A program made the position numbers and the translations under genes. Positions 50,173-58,365 of a stretch of DNA of 64,000 nucleotides are shown here, one piece after another; position 1 is the stretch's first letter; each line of letters opens with the position of its first letter. The notes beneath the pieces were generated by a model. That model did not search any database. It was not told the origin of the DNA and saw nothing but the letters and a program-made list of their open reading frames with translations. This DNA comes from Microbispora catharanthi (GTDB lineage Bacteria > Actinomycetota > Actinomycetes > Streptosporangiales > Streptosporangiaceae), in the NCBI RefSeq assembly GCF_006334915.2, contig NZ_VDMA02000019.1, positions 124,001 through 188,000 of the forward strand. The letters are read 5' to 3'.

Positions 50173-50211
50173 GCTCCCCCGCCGGCCCGTTTCCCGGGTC
50201 AGCGGGGGAGC
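50173..50211. terminator. Bidirectional terminator between protease and dprE2
   Basis: GCTCCCCCGC (50173-50182) and GCGGGGGAGC (50202-50211) are perfect arms. The hairpin lies just past the protease stop and its right arm covers the end of the convergent dprE2 gene. Confidence 0.7.
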
Positions 50212-50975
50212 CTTCGCCATAGGGGCCGGGGCAGCAGCAGCATGACGGCGAACGCGAGCCGCAGCCGGGCGGGCACCCACACGATCACCTTCCGCGTGTC
50301 CAGGGACTCCACGACCGCGTCCGCGACCTCGGCCGCCGTCACCGACATCGGGGCGGGGGTCATCCCCCGCGTCATCCGGCCGATCACGAACCCCGGCCGG
50401 ACGACCACGACCCGGGCCCCGGAACCGTGCAGCGCGTCGGCCAGTCCCTGGGCGAAGCCGTCCAGCCCGGCCTTGGCCGAGCCGTACACGAAGTTGGCCT
50501 TCCGCACCCGTACGCCGGCCACCGACGACAGCACGACGAGCGTGCCGTGGCCCTGCTCGCGCAGCCGCCGTGCCGCGGCCAGGCCGATCGAGACGTGTCC
50601 GCCGAAGTTGACCGCGACGTCGCGGGCGGCGGCGACCGGGTCGGCGTCGTAGACCGCCTGGCTGCCGAGCACGCCGAACGCCGGGATCACCACGTCGAGG
50701 TCGCCGACCTTGGCGGCGGCCTCCTCGATCAGGGCGGCGTGCGTCTCCGGGCGGGCGGCGTCGAAGTCCAGCACATGGACCTCGGCCCCGAGCCGTTCGA
50801 GGTCGTCCACCGGCGCGGTGCCGCCGCCATCCTTCATGGACGCGGTGGCGTCACGCGCCGCGAGCACGACCCTGCGGGCGCCCCGCCGGACCAGCCGCTC
50901 CACGATCGCGAGGCCGATCTCGCTGCGCCCGCCCAGCAGCAGGACGGTGTCGACCGAGCCCAGCGCGTTTCTCAT
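50199..50975 (-). CDS. dprE2: Decaprenylphosphoryl-2-keto-ribose reductase-like SDR (DprE2)
   Basis: A 258-residue short-chain dehydrogenase. The variant cofactor motif VLLLGGRSEIGLAI and catalytic SSVAGVRVRKANFVYGSAKAGL with Ser, Tyr and Lys are present, matching the mycobacterial DprE2 pattern. With DprE1 it epimerises decaprenylphosphoryl-ribose to the arabinose donor. The ATG at 50973-50975 has GAGGGAG; the GTG six bases upstream lies on the ribosome site. It follows dprE1 with a 22-base gap and is probably the last gene of the dpr operon. Confidence 0.88.
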   Translation of the reverse strand: MRNALGSVDTVLLLGGRSEIGLAIVERLVRRGARRVVLAARDATASMKDGGGTAPVDDLERLGAEVHVLDFDAARPETHAALIEEAAAKVGDLDVVIPAFGVLGSQAVYDADPVAAARDVAVNFGGHVSIGLAAARRLREQGHGTLVVLSSVAGVRVRKANFVYGSAKAGLDGFAQGLADALHGSGARVVVVRPGFVIGRMTRGMTPAPMSVTAAEVADAVVESLDTRKVIVWVPARLRLAFAVMLLLPRPLWRRLPR

Positions 50976-50997
50976 GGCCACTCCCTCGACGACGGAA

Positions 50998-52335
50998 TCA
51001 GCACAGGCGCAGCCTACGGGCGAGATCGGAGACGAAGACGCCGTCCGGGTCGGCCCGGCGCCGGATCTCCCGCCATTCCCCCAGCCGGAGGTACGTCGCG
51101 GCCATGGTGGTGGCCGACATGCGGGAGTCCTTGGCCAGGTAGAGGCGGCCCCCGGCCGCCGCGACCCAGCCGTCGAACTCGGTCAGCATCGCGGCCAGCC
51201 CGCTCTGCCCGGCCGGGATGTCCAAGGCCAGCGTCCACCCCGGCATCGGGAACGACAGCATGCCGGGCGTCCCCGCCCCGAACCTCTTCAGCACGGTCAG
51301 GAACGACACGACCCCCGCGCCGGACAGCCGCTCGACCACCCGGCGCAACGTGTCCTCCGCCCCGAGCGGCACCACGAACTGGTACTGCACGAAGCCGCGC
51401 GGGCCGTACATCCGGTTCCAGCCGTCCACCCCGTCAAGAGGGTGGAAGAACGGCGCGACGCCCTGGGCGATCCGGCGCGGGGTGGCGGGGGCCTTGCCAT
51501 ACCAGGCGGCGTTGAAGGCCCGCACCGTGGCCCGGTTGAGCAGGCCGCCGGGCGCCCAGGGCGGGGCGGACAGCAGAGGCCGCGGCGCGAAGGCGAGGGG
51601 GTTCCCGCGCGCGCGGGCGGGCAGGTCGCCCGGCGCGGCGTGGTCGCCGCGGGTGAGCACGCCCCGGCCCATCCGCCCGCCCCGCGCGAGCAGGTCGATC
51701 CACGCGACCGTGTAACGGTGACCGTCGTCGGTCGCGGCCATCGTCTCCAGGGTCTGGTCGAGGTCGCGAGTGCGCTCGACGTCCACCCGCATCCACGCGG
51801 TCTCGATCGGCACGCACTGGAACGTCGCCTCGACGATGACGCCGGTCAGCCCCATGCCGCCCACGGTGGCCCAGAACAGGTCGTCGCCCGGTTCGAGCGT
51901 ACGCACGCTTCCGTCGGCGGTGAGCAGGCGCAGCGAGCGCAGGTGGGCCCCGAAGGAGGAGTCCACGTGGTGGTTCTTGCCGTGCACGTCGGCCGCGACG
52001 GCCCCGCCGACCGTGACATAGCGGGTGCCGGGGGTCACCGGCACGAACCAGCCGCGCGGGACGAGCGCGGTCATGAGGTCGTGCAGGCTCACCCCCGCCG
52101 AAGCGGTGACGAGCCCGGTGGAGTCGACTCGCCATGACGGTTCCAGCGCCGTGCAGTCGAGCACGAGGCCGCCCGCGTTCTGCGCGGCGTCGCCGTACGC
52201 GCGGCCGAGGCCGCGGGCCACGACTCCGCGCCGGCCCGCCTTCGCCACGAGTGCGGCGGCCTCCTCGGCGGTGCGCGGGCGGGCCACCGTCGCACGCGTG
52301 GGCGCGGTGCGCCCCCATCCCGTCAGCAGCATCAT
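50998..52335 (-). CDS. dprE1: Decaprenylphosphoryl-ribose oxidase-like flavoprotein (DprE1)
   Basis: A 445-residue FAD oxidase. The start LTGWGRTAPTRA, the FAD loop PVTPGTRYVTVGGAVAADVHGKNHH and the C-terminal RLYLAKDSRM with catalytic lysine (K401) mark DprE1. In the segment SFPMPGWTLALDIP the residue equivalent to the benzothiazinone-reactive Cys387 of M. tuberculosis is alanine (A370). It oxidises decaprenylphosphoryl-ribose to the 2-keto intermediate. Its start overlaps the UbiA stop (ATGATG), so the three dpr genes form an operon. Confidence 0.9.
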   Translation of the reverse strand: MMLLTGWGRTAPTRATVARPRTAEEAAALVAKAGRRGVVARGLGRAYGDAAQNAGGLVLDCTALEPSWRVDSTGLVTASAGVSLHDLMTALVPRGWFVPVTPGTRYVTVGGAVAADVHGKNHHVDSSFGAHLRSLRLLTADGSVRTLEPGDDLFWATVGGMGLTGVIVEATFQCVPIETAWMRVDVERTRDLDQTLETMAATDDGHRYTVAWIDLLARGGRMGRGVLTRGDHAAPGDLPARARGNPLAFAPRPLLSAPPWAPGGLLNRATVRAFNAAWYGKAPATPRRIAQGVAPFFHPLDGVDGWNRMYGPRGFVQYQFVVPLGAEDTLRRVVERLSGAGVVSFLTVLKRFGAGTPGMLSFPMPGWTLALDIPAGQSGLAAMLTEFDGWVAAAGGRLYLAKDSRMSATTMAATYLRLGEWREIRRRADPDGVFVSDLARRLRLC

Positions 52336-53276
52336 GCCAGTTGGATACCGCATGCCAGCAGGATCAGCATCAGCGCGAGGAACACCTGGAGCGGCCGGTC
52401 GCGCAGCACCAGTTCCTCGGGTTCCTCCCCCACCCCACGGTCGACCAGCAGCGCGTGCCGCAGCACGACCAGCACGAACGGCACGATGCTGAGCGCGCAG
52501 AACGCCCTGGCCGGCCCGGTGTGCTCCTGGAGCGCCCACAGGCAGTAGGTGACGATCATCGCCCCCGAGGCCATGACGCGCACGTGACCGAGGTAGCTCG
52601 CGGTGTACGTCTCCAGCGTGGCCCGGGCGACCCGGCCGTCCCCGGGCCCGGCGCGGAGCTCGGCCTCCCGCTTGCCGGCCACCAGCAGCAGCGAGCCGAG
52701 CGAGACGACGACCAGGAACCAGCTCGTCACCGGCACGGCCACGGCGACCGCCCCCGCGTACGCGCGCACGACGTGGCAGCCGGCCACCGCGACCAGGTCC
52801 ACCACGGGCTGGTGCTTGAGCCAGAGGGTGTAGGAGAAGGTGAGCGCCAGATAGGCGGCGACGACGGCGGCGAGCGGCCACCCGCCCGCGAGCCCGGTGA
52901 GCAGGCCGGCCGCCAGCAGCGCCGCGCCCGCGGTCCGCGCGAGCCGCACGGACACGATCCCGGCCGCGATCGGGCGCAGCCGCTTGCGGGGGTGGCGCCG
53001 GTCGGCGGCGACGTCGGCCGCGTCGTTGAAGAGGTAGGAGCCGCTGGCGGCCAGGCAGAAGGCGGCGAACGCGACGAGCGAGCCGCGCAGTCCCGCCCCG
53101 GTGGTCAGCACGCCGGCGGCGGCCGGGGCGGCGAAGACGAGCGCGTTCTTGAGCCACTGCCGGGGCCGGCAGGCCCGCAGCAGCCCCGCCGCCCGCGAGC
53201 GCCGGGAGGGCGTGCCCGCCGGAGGCGTCGCCACCGGCGGGCCCATCGGCGGGTTCAGTGCGCTGTCCCGCTTCAC
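52332..53276 (-). CDS. Decaprenyl-phosphate phosphoribosyltransferase-like UbiA protein
   Basis: A 314-residue membrane prenyltransferase. The first Asp-rich motif LFNDAADVAADRRHPRKRLRP and the second YTLWLKHQPVVDLVAVAGCHVVRAYAG (read in parts) and seven to eight helices mark the DPPR-synthase branch of UbiA. It would attach phosphoribose from PRPP to decaprenyl phosphate, the precursor for DprE1. The GTG at 53276 is chosen for its place after the DUF3068 stop; the N-terminus is somewhat long and ATG 53246 is possible. It is in one operon with dprE1 and dprE2. Confidence 0.88.
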   Translation of the reverse strand: MKRDSALNPPMGPPVATPPAGTPSRRSRAAGLLRACRPRQWLKNALVFAAPAAAGVLTTGAGLRGSLVAFAAFCLAASGSYLFNDAADVAADRRHPRKRLRPIAAGIVSVRLARTAGAALLAAGLLTGLAGGWPLAAVVAAYLALTFSYTLWLKHQPVVDLVAVAGCHVVRAYAGAVAVAVPVTSWFLVVVSLGSLLLVAGKREAELRAGPGDGRVARATLETYTASYLGHVRVMASGAMIVTYCLWALQEHTGPARAFCALSIVPFVLVVLRHALLVDRGVGEEPEELVLRDRPLQVFLALMLILLACGIQLA

Positions 53277-53296
53277 GGGTCGGCCGGCTTCCCGGG

Positions 53297-54226
53297 TCAG
53301 TCCACGCGGCCCGGCCGCAGCAGCAGCCACACTCCGACGACGGCGAGCGCGAGCCCGAGGATGAGCGCCACCAGCGGGAGCGTCGTCTTGATCAGCGTGA
53401 TCTGGGCCATGTTGTCGCGGGCCGTCTGGACGAGCTCGCCGACGGTCTCCGGCGTGAACGAGGCGGTGGCGATGAGGGCGGGCATGCGCTCGACGCCGTC
53501 GGCCGTCTTCAGCACCTCGTGGCGCTGCTGCTCCTGCTTGACCGGGACGCCGGTGGTCGGCTCGACCCAGAAGGTGTTCACGCCGTCGTAGACGCGGTCG
53601 ACCTGGATGTCGCCCGTCCCCTTCATGCCGAGCACGGAGGCGGGCGCGCTGAGCTTCTCGATGGGCGTCGGCGGGATCCGCTGCACGAAGCGGTAGACCG
53701 TCAGGCCGTTGACCGTGTCCTCGCCGTCGAACGTCGCGTCGTACGCCTTGCGGGTGTCGGTGTTGAACACCTGGTAGGTCTTCTTCTCGACACCGAACGG
53801 GAACAGGAAGATCTGGCCCTGCAACTGCACCGGCTGCGCGCCCGATCCGCTGTTCACGCTCGTGCCGCAGCAGGTGACGCCCTGGCCGTTGTATTTGTTG
53901 AACGCGCTGCGGAACTGCGTCATGGAGATCTGCGGATTGTTGTTGGTCACGTCGTTGGCGTTGGTGAACTGGTCCCACACGACGTGGTCGTCCTTGGCGT
54001 CCTTGACGTCGCCCCTGGTCGTGACCGTGATGTCGAGGGTGCCGGTGAGGACCTTCAGATCCCGCTTGCTGAAGTACTGCGCGTTCTCGGCGGTCAGCCG
54101 TGTGATGCTGTACTGGTTCGCCGGCGCCTGCACGAGTTTGTCCGCGACCTGGAACCTCAGCAGCGGCGCGAGAACGACAAGGAACGCCCCGAGTCCTACG
54201 AGGACCACTCCTAATCCGCGGCGCAT
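53297..54226 (-). CDS. DUF3068 (PorA-like) membrane-anchored protein
   Basis: A 309-residue protein with an N-terminal helix (GLGVVLVGLGAFLVVLAPLL), a large extracytoplasmic domain containing YDATFDGEDTVNGLTVYRFVQRIPPT and WVEPTTGVPV, and a C-terminal helix (LPLVALILGLALAVVGVWLLL). This is the DUF3068 family found near arabinan genes in mycobacteria (Rv0227c locus). Function is unknown. It heads the dpr operon by position. A second member lies at 58306-59301. Confidence 0.88.
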   Translation of the reverse strand: MRRGLGVVLVGLGAFLVVLAPLLRFQVADKLVQAPANQYSITRLTAENAQYFSKRDLKVLTGTLDITVTTRGDVKDAKDDHVVWDQFTNANDVTNNNPQISMTQFRSAFNKYNGQGVTCCGTSVNSGSGAQPVQLQGQIFLFPFGVEKKTYQVFNTDTRKAYDATFDGEDTVNGLTVYRFVQRIPPTPIEKLSAPASVLGMKGTGDIQVDRVYDGVNTFWVEPTTGVPVKQEQQRHEVLKTADGVERMPALIATASFTPETVGELVQTARDNMAQITLIKTTLPLVALILGLALAVVGVWLLLRPGRVD

Positions 54227-54333
54227 CGCTCCTCCTGGGGCAGGCCAGCTACTGCCTATTTGTCCTGAAACACGTTCCTATTTCGCTGTATGTTAGACGG
54301 GGCAGTGACCGACGTCACCAGGGATGCGGAAAA

Positions 54334-55674
54334 GTGACCGAAACAGGTTCTAGCTCGACGGCGACTCGTGACATGTTACCGGCCGGTTCGCAACCCGTTC
54401 GTGACACAGCCGTGCTTTCCGGTCAGGTTCCCTCCGGCCATGTGGACGCCCTCGACGGCGTGCGGGCGCTCGCGGCCGTCGCCGTCCTCGTCTTCCACGT
54501 CGCGATCGAGTCGGCGGCGGCGTTGCGGGACAACTTCTTCAGCAGCCTGCTCGCCCGGGGCGACGTCGCGGTCCCCATCTTCTTCGCGTTGTCGGGGCTG
54601 CTCCTCTACCGGCCCTACGCGCGCGCCGCGCTGCTCGGGGAGCGTCCCCCGGACACCCGCGTCTACCTGATCAAGCGCGCCCTGCGCATCCTCCCGGCGT
54701 ACTGGCTGGTCGTGGCCGTGGCGATGGCGCTGTGGGCCGGGCCGCACCTCGGCGACGTCAAGACGTGGCTGCAACTGCTGCTGCTCGGCCAGACCTACGA
54801 GATCCACCCCTGGTGGTTCGGCCTCGGGCCGCGCGGGCTCGCCCAGATGTGGAGCCTGTGCGTCGAGGCCGCCTTCTACGTGCTGCTGCCGCTGGTCGCC
54901 GCCGCGCTGGCGGCGTACGCCCGGCGCGGCGGCCCCGGCCTCGACACCCGCGCTCGGCGACTGCTGACCGGCGTCGCCGTGCTGGCCGCCTCGTCGTTCG
55001 CATGGGCGCTGATCACCTACTTCCCCGTCTACCGGCCCTACCTGAACACCTGGCTCCCCCGGGCCTGGGTGTTCTTCGCGGTCGGCATGGCGCTGGCCGT
55101 CGTCTCCGAGTGGGCCCGCCGGGAAACCGGCGAGAACGGCCCGGCGCACCGGTTCGTCCGGGCCGTGGGCGCGTCGGCGGGCTCGTTCCTGCTCGTCGCC
55201 GCCCTCGCGTACGCCGTGGCGGCCTCGCCGCTGACCGGCACGCGCTTCAGCGGCGTCGACGGCGTGTGGGCGGACCTGTCGGAGCTGGCCCTGTACGCCA
55301 CCGTGGCGGCCGGGCTGGTGACCCCGGCCGCGCTGCTGCCGGCCGAGGGCTCGGCGTACGGCCGCTTCCTGAGCAGCCGGGTGATGCGCTTCCTCGGCCG
55401 GGTGTCCTACGGCGTGTTCCTGTGGCAGTTCGTGGCCCTCTATCTCTGGTACGACTTCACCCAGCAGCAGGCGTGGAGCGGGAACTTCGTCGGCAACCTC
55501 GTCGTGGTCGGCGCGCTCACGCTGCTGCTCGCCACGCTCACCCACCGCTACGTCGAGGAGCCGGCGAGGCACCTCGCCCGCTTGGCGACCTCTTCGCGGA
55601 AGGGGACGCGGAAGGGGACGCCGACGGGGACGGAGACGGGGACGGGGACGGCTGCGGCGGCGCCGCGGCCGTAG
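54334..55674 (+). CDS. Acyltransferase 3-family membrane protein
   Basis: A 446-residue membrane O-acyltransferase with about ten helices. The catalytic histidine motif is in LDGVRALAAVAVLVFHVAIES; FFALSGLLLYRP and RALRILPAYWLVV are family segments. It would transfer an acyl group to an envelope glycan or glycolipid. It matches the acyltransferase (Rv0228-like) of the mycobacterial arabinan locus. The GTG at 54334 has GGA nearby. The C-terminal tail is a low-complexity Lys/Gly/Thr run that overlaps the convergent gene by 137 bases. Confidence 0.88.
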   Translation: MTETGSSSTATRDMLPAGSQPVRDTAVLSGQVPSGHVDALDGVRALAAVAVLVFHVAIESAAALRDNFFSSLLARGDVAVPIFFALSGLLLYRPYARAALLGERPPDTRVYLIKRALRILPAYWLVVAVAMALWAGPHLGDVKTWLQLLLLGQTYEIHPWWFGLGPRGLAQMWSLCVEAAFYVLLPLVAAALAAYARRGGPGLDTRARRLLTGVAVLAASSFAWALITYFPVYRPYLNTWLPRAWVFFAVGMALAVVSEWARRETGENGPAHRFVRAVGASAGSFLLVAALAYAVAASPLTGTRFSGVDGVWADLSELALYATVAAGLVTPAALLPAEGSAYGRFLSSRVMRFLGRVSYGVFLWQFVALYLWYDFTQQQAWSGNFVGNLVVVGALTLLLATLTHRYVEEPARHLARLATSSRKGTRKGTPTGTETGTGTAAAAPRP

Positions 55675-57541
55675 GGGCGGGCGCTCCGGGCACCGGGTCG
55701 CCGTAGGCGAAGCCCTTCAGGCAGACCGCCGCCGGGTCGTCCAGCCGGATCAGCAGCCCCTTGCCGACGGCCGTGACCGGGAACTGCACCAGCGCGCCGC
55801 CGGAGCCGGTGGCGTGGAACTGCAGCTGCCCCCGCTGCCCGTTCATCTCGTAGCTGCCGGTGCCGGCCCGCTTGGCGGTGTAGGCCAGCCCGGCGATCGG
55901 CCCCGGCCCGCCGAAGGACACGACGTCAGGGAAGAAGATCGCGTCGCCGAGGAGCGGGAAGCACGAGCGGTCCCCCGGCGGCACCACTCCGATCGACGCC
56001 TTCACCTCGGCCGGCGCGAGCCCACCCTTGTCGTCGAAGACGAACGCGTGCTCCGACGGCTCGGGCACGCGCATCCTGGCGCGCAGCGCGGGCCGGGCGA
56101 GCGGGGCCAGCAGGTGGTGGCTGAGCCTGCGGTTGCCGTTCCACGGCAGCACGATGTACTCGGGGAGCGGGCTGGAGTAGATCACGGCCGTGTCCGGGAC
56201 CTTGGCGAGGGAGGCCCGTACGGCGGCCAGGTAGGCCCGCACCCGGTCTCCCGACAGCGTGTCGCGGTAGTTCTGGATCGACACGATCGACATCGCGAGG
56301 TAGGCGCCCGCGAGGAGGCCCGCCGCCGTCGGCAGCCCGCTCCCCGCGGGAATCGGCCGCCGGTAGGGCTCGGTCTCGTCCCGCAGGGGCAGCAGTGCGA
56401 GCCCCAGGCAGACCGCGAGCACGATCGCGGCGTCCGCGACGTAGCGGGTCTCGGAGCCGACGACCTGGGTGAGCCCGGTGCCCCGTGCGATCGCCGTCGG
56501 CACGCCGTCCGCGGCGACCAGGTAGCCCGCCAGGATCAGCCAGGCGCGCGCGGCCCGCCGCCGCCACAGCACGGTGGCGACCACCAGGGCGGCGAGCACG
56601 GCCCATCCGGCGGCCACCAGCAGCTGGCTGGGATCGGCAAGCCCGCCGTTGGGCAGCACCGGACCCCATGACAGCGGCCCGCCGACCACTCCGGCGGGGA
56701 AGACCTGGCCGAGCAGGCGGCCCAGCAGGTCGGCCGCGTTGCCCGGCGCCGGGACGGCCGCGCCCTCGCCCGGCGCGGTGCCGCGGCGGGCGAGGTACAG
56801 CGCCGCGTATCCGCCCATCAGCAGCACGTACGAGCCCCACAGCCGCCAGTGGGAGCGCAGCTCGCGGAGCATGACCGCGATCCATGCGCCCGCCCACGGC
56901 CGCAGGTGCGACGTGGTCAGCGCGAACAGCAGGAACGGGACGAAGACCCCCTTCGTGCTGAACGCCATGCCGGCGAGGACCCAGTAGAAGGCCCGGCGGG
57001 CGTGCCGCGCCCCGCCCTCCCCGGCCCACCTGACCTGGGCCGCCAGAGCCATGACCATCGTGAGCTGCAGCGGCACCGCGTTTATGGCGGCCGACCACCA
57101 GCCGAAGGCCGGGACGGTCAGCGGCGAGAACAGGGCGAAGGCGAGCGGCAGCAGGATCCCGGGCCGCGTGCCGAACAGCCGCACGAGCAGCCGCAGCAGC
57201 ATGACCGCCACGGCCGCCTGGACGACGAGCGTGACCGCCGAGACCAGCAGCCAGTTGTACGGCGACAGCCTCGACAGCACCCAGGTGAGCCCGAGCGCCC
57301 CCGGCATCAGGTGGCCCTTGTGGACGCGGAACAGGAAGTCGAACGTCAGGGAGTGCTCGTAGGCGTCGCCCACGAACAGGAAGTCGTCCTCGACGAAGGA
57401 GGAGGACGTCATCACGGGGATCCGGACCGCCAGCGACGCCACGACCAGCAGGACCGCCGTGATCACGACGGGGTTCGCCAGACCTGCTCGCCATCGCGGC
57501 GACGCGATGCCGGACCGACCGGTACGCATGATCTGTGTCAT
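55538..57541 (-). CDS. GT-C-like polytopic membrane protein
   Basis: A 667-residue membrane protein with about ten helices. The N-terminal loop contains SFVEDDFLFVGDAYEHS, an acidic motif consistent with GT-C glycosyltransferases. The C-terminal soluble domain (about residues 450-620) has beta-rich segments, and the tail is PSPSPSPSPSASPSASPS-like low complexity. In the mycobacterial arabinan locus a comparable membrane protein lies between the DUF3068 and methyltransferase genes. Substrate unknown. The ATG at 57541 has GGGAG at seven bases. Confidence 0.75.
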   Translation of the reverse strand: MTQIMRTGRSGIASPRWRAGLANPVVITAVLLVVASLAVRIPVMTSSSFVEDDFLFVGDAYEHSLTFDFLFRVHKGHLMPGALGLTWVLSRLSPYNWLLVSAVTLVVQAAVAVMLLRLLVRLFGTRPGILLPLAFALFSPLTVPAFGWWSAAINAVPLQLTMVMALAAQVRWAGEGGARHARRAFYWVLAGMAFSTKGVFVPFLLFALTTSHLRPWAGAWIAVMLRELRSHWRLWGSYVLLMGGYAALYLARRGTAPGEGAAVPAPGNAADLLGRLLGQVFPAGVVGGPLSWGPVLPNGGLADPSQLLVAAGWAVLAALVVATVLWRRRAARAWLILAGYLVAADGVPTAIARGTGLTQVVGSETRYVADAAIVLAVCLGLALLPLRDETEPYRRPIPAGSGLPTAAGLLAGAYLAMSIVSIQNYRDTLSGDRVRAYLAAVRASLAKVPDTAVIYSSPLPEYIVLPWNGNRRLSHHLLAPLARPALRARMRVPEPSEHAFVFDDKGGLAPAEVKASIGVVPPGDRSCFPLLGDAIFFPDVVSFGGPGPIAGLAYTAKRAGTGSYEMNGQRGQLQFHATGSGGALVQFPVTAVGKGLLIRLDDPAAVCLKGFAYGDPVPGAPAPTAAAPPQPSPSPSPSPSASPSASPSAKRSPSGRGASPAPRRSGG

Positions 57542-57627
57542 CGCGATTCTCCCAGCGCTGTGGGACAAAAAGGGGGGGAACAAAGGGGGATGTTATGCTC
57601 CGGCGCACCCGACAGGAGAGGGACGTC

Positions 57628-58365
57628 GTGCACGCCGAGCCGTTCCGCGCCGACCTGGCCCGTTCGATCCGCCTGTTCAGCGCCTTCCGCAAGGAGCAGA
57701 CCGACCCCGACTTCTTCTACGGCCTGCTCGCCCGTGACACCGTCGCCCAGCTCGCGGCGTACGCCGACCTCGGCGGCGCGCTCGTCGCGGACGTCGGCGG
57801 CGGGCCCGGCTACTTCACCGACGCGCTGCGCGCCGTGGGCGCGCGGCCGGTGTGCGTCGACTGCGACGCCGGGGAGATGAGCGCGCGCACCGGCGCCATC
57901 CCCGACGGCGCGGTGCTCGGCAGCGCCCTCGACCTGCCGTTGAAGACCGGATCCGTCGACGTGTGCTTCTCCTCCAACGTGCTGGAGCACGTGCCCGATC
58001 CGTGGCGGATGGGCGACGAGATGGTGCGGGTGACGCGGCCGGGCGGCATCGTCTACTTGTCGTTCACCAACTGGCTGTCGCCCTGGGGCGGCCACGAGAC
58101 CTCGCCGTGGCACTACCTGGGCGGGCACCGCGCCGCGCGCCGTTACGCGCGCCGCCACCGCCGCTCTCCCAAGAACGTGTACGGCACGAGCCTGTACGCC
58201 GTCTCGGTGGCCCGGGCGCTCGCGTGGGCCAGGCGGCATCCCGGCGCCGACCTCGTCGACGCCCTGCCGCGCTACCACCCTCGCTGGGCGACCCCGGCGA
58301 TCCATCTACCCGGCGTTCGCGAGATCGTGACCTGGAACCTGCTGCTGGTGCTGCGCCGCCGGTGA
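57628..58365 (+). CDS. SAM-dependent methyltransferase (class I)
   Basis: A 245-residue methyltransferase. SIRLFSAFRKEQTDPDFFYGLLA opens, then the SAM motif ALVADVGGGPGYFTDAL, acidic loop VCVDCDAGEM and post-motif VCFSSNVLEHVPDPWRMGDEMVRVTRPGG. It recalls Rv0224c of the mycobacterial locus. The GTG at 57628 has GGAGAGG at six bases; ATG 57595 behind a purine-rich tract is an alternative. It converges on the DUF3068 gene with a 60-base overlap. Substrate unknown, perhaps an envelope glycan. Confidence 0.87.
   Translation: MHAEPFRADLARSIRLFSAFRKEQTDPDFFYGLLARDTVAQLAAYADLGGALVADVGGGPGYFTDALRAVGARPVCVDCDAGEMSARTGAIPDGAVLGSALDLPLKTGSVDVCFSSNVLEHVPDPWRMGDEMVRVTRPGGIVYLSFTNWLSPWGGHETSPWHYLGGHRAARRYARRHRRSPKNVYGTSLYAVSVARALAWARRHPGADLVDALPRYHPRWATPAIHLPGVREIVTWNLLLVLRRR

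Noticed and set aside
54339-54352. CGAAACAGGTTCTA at the start of the acyltransferase gene, matching seven of eight KstR positions
   Set aside because: It lies inside the coding region just after the GTG, has no link to a steroid gene, and one mismatch at a defined end base. Chance is the simpler explanation.
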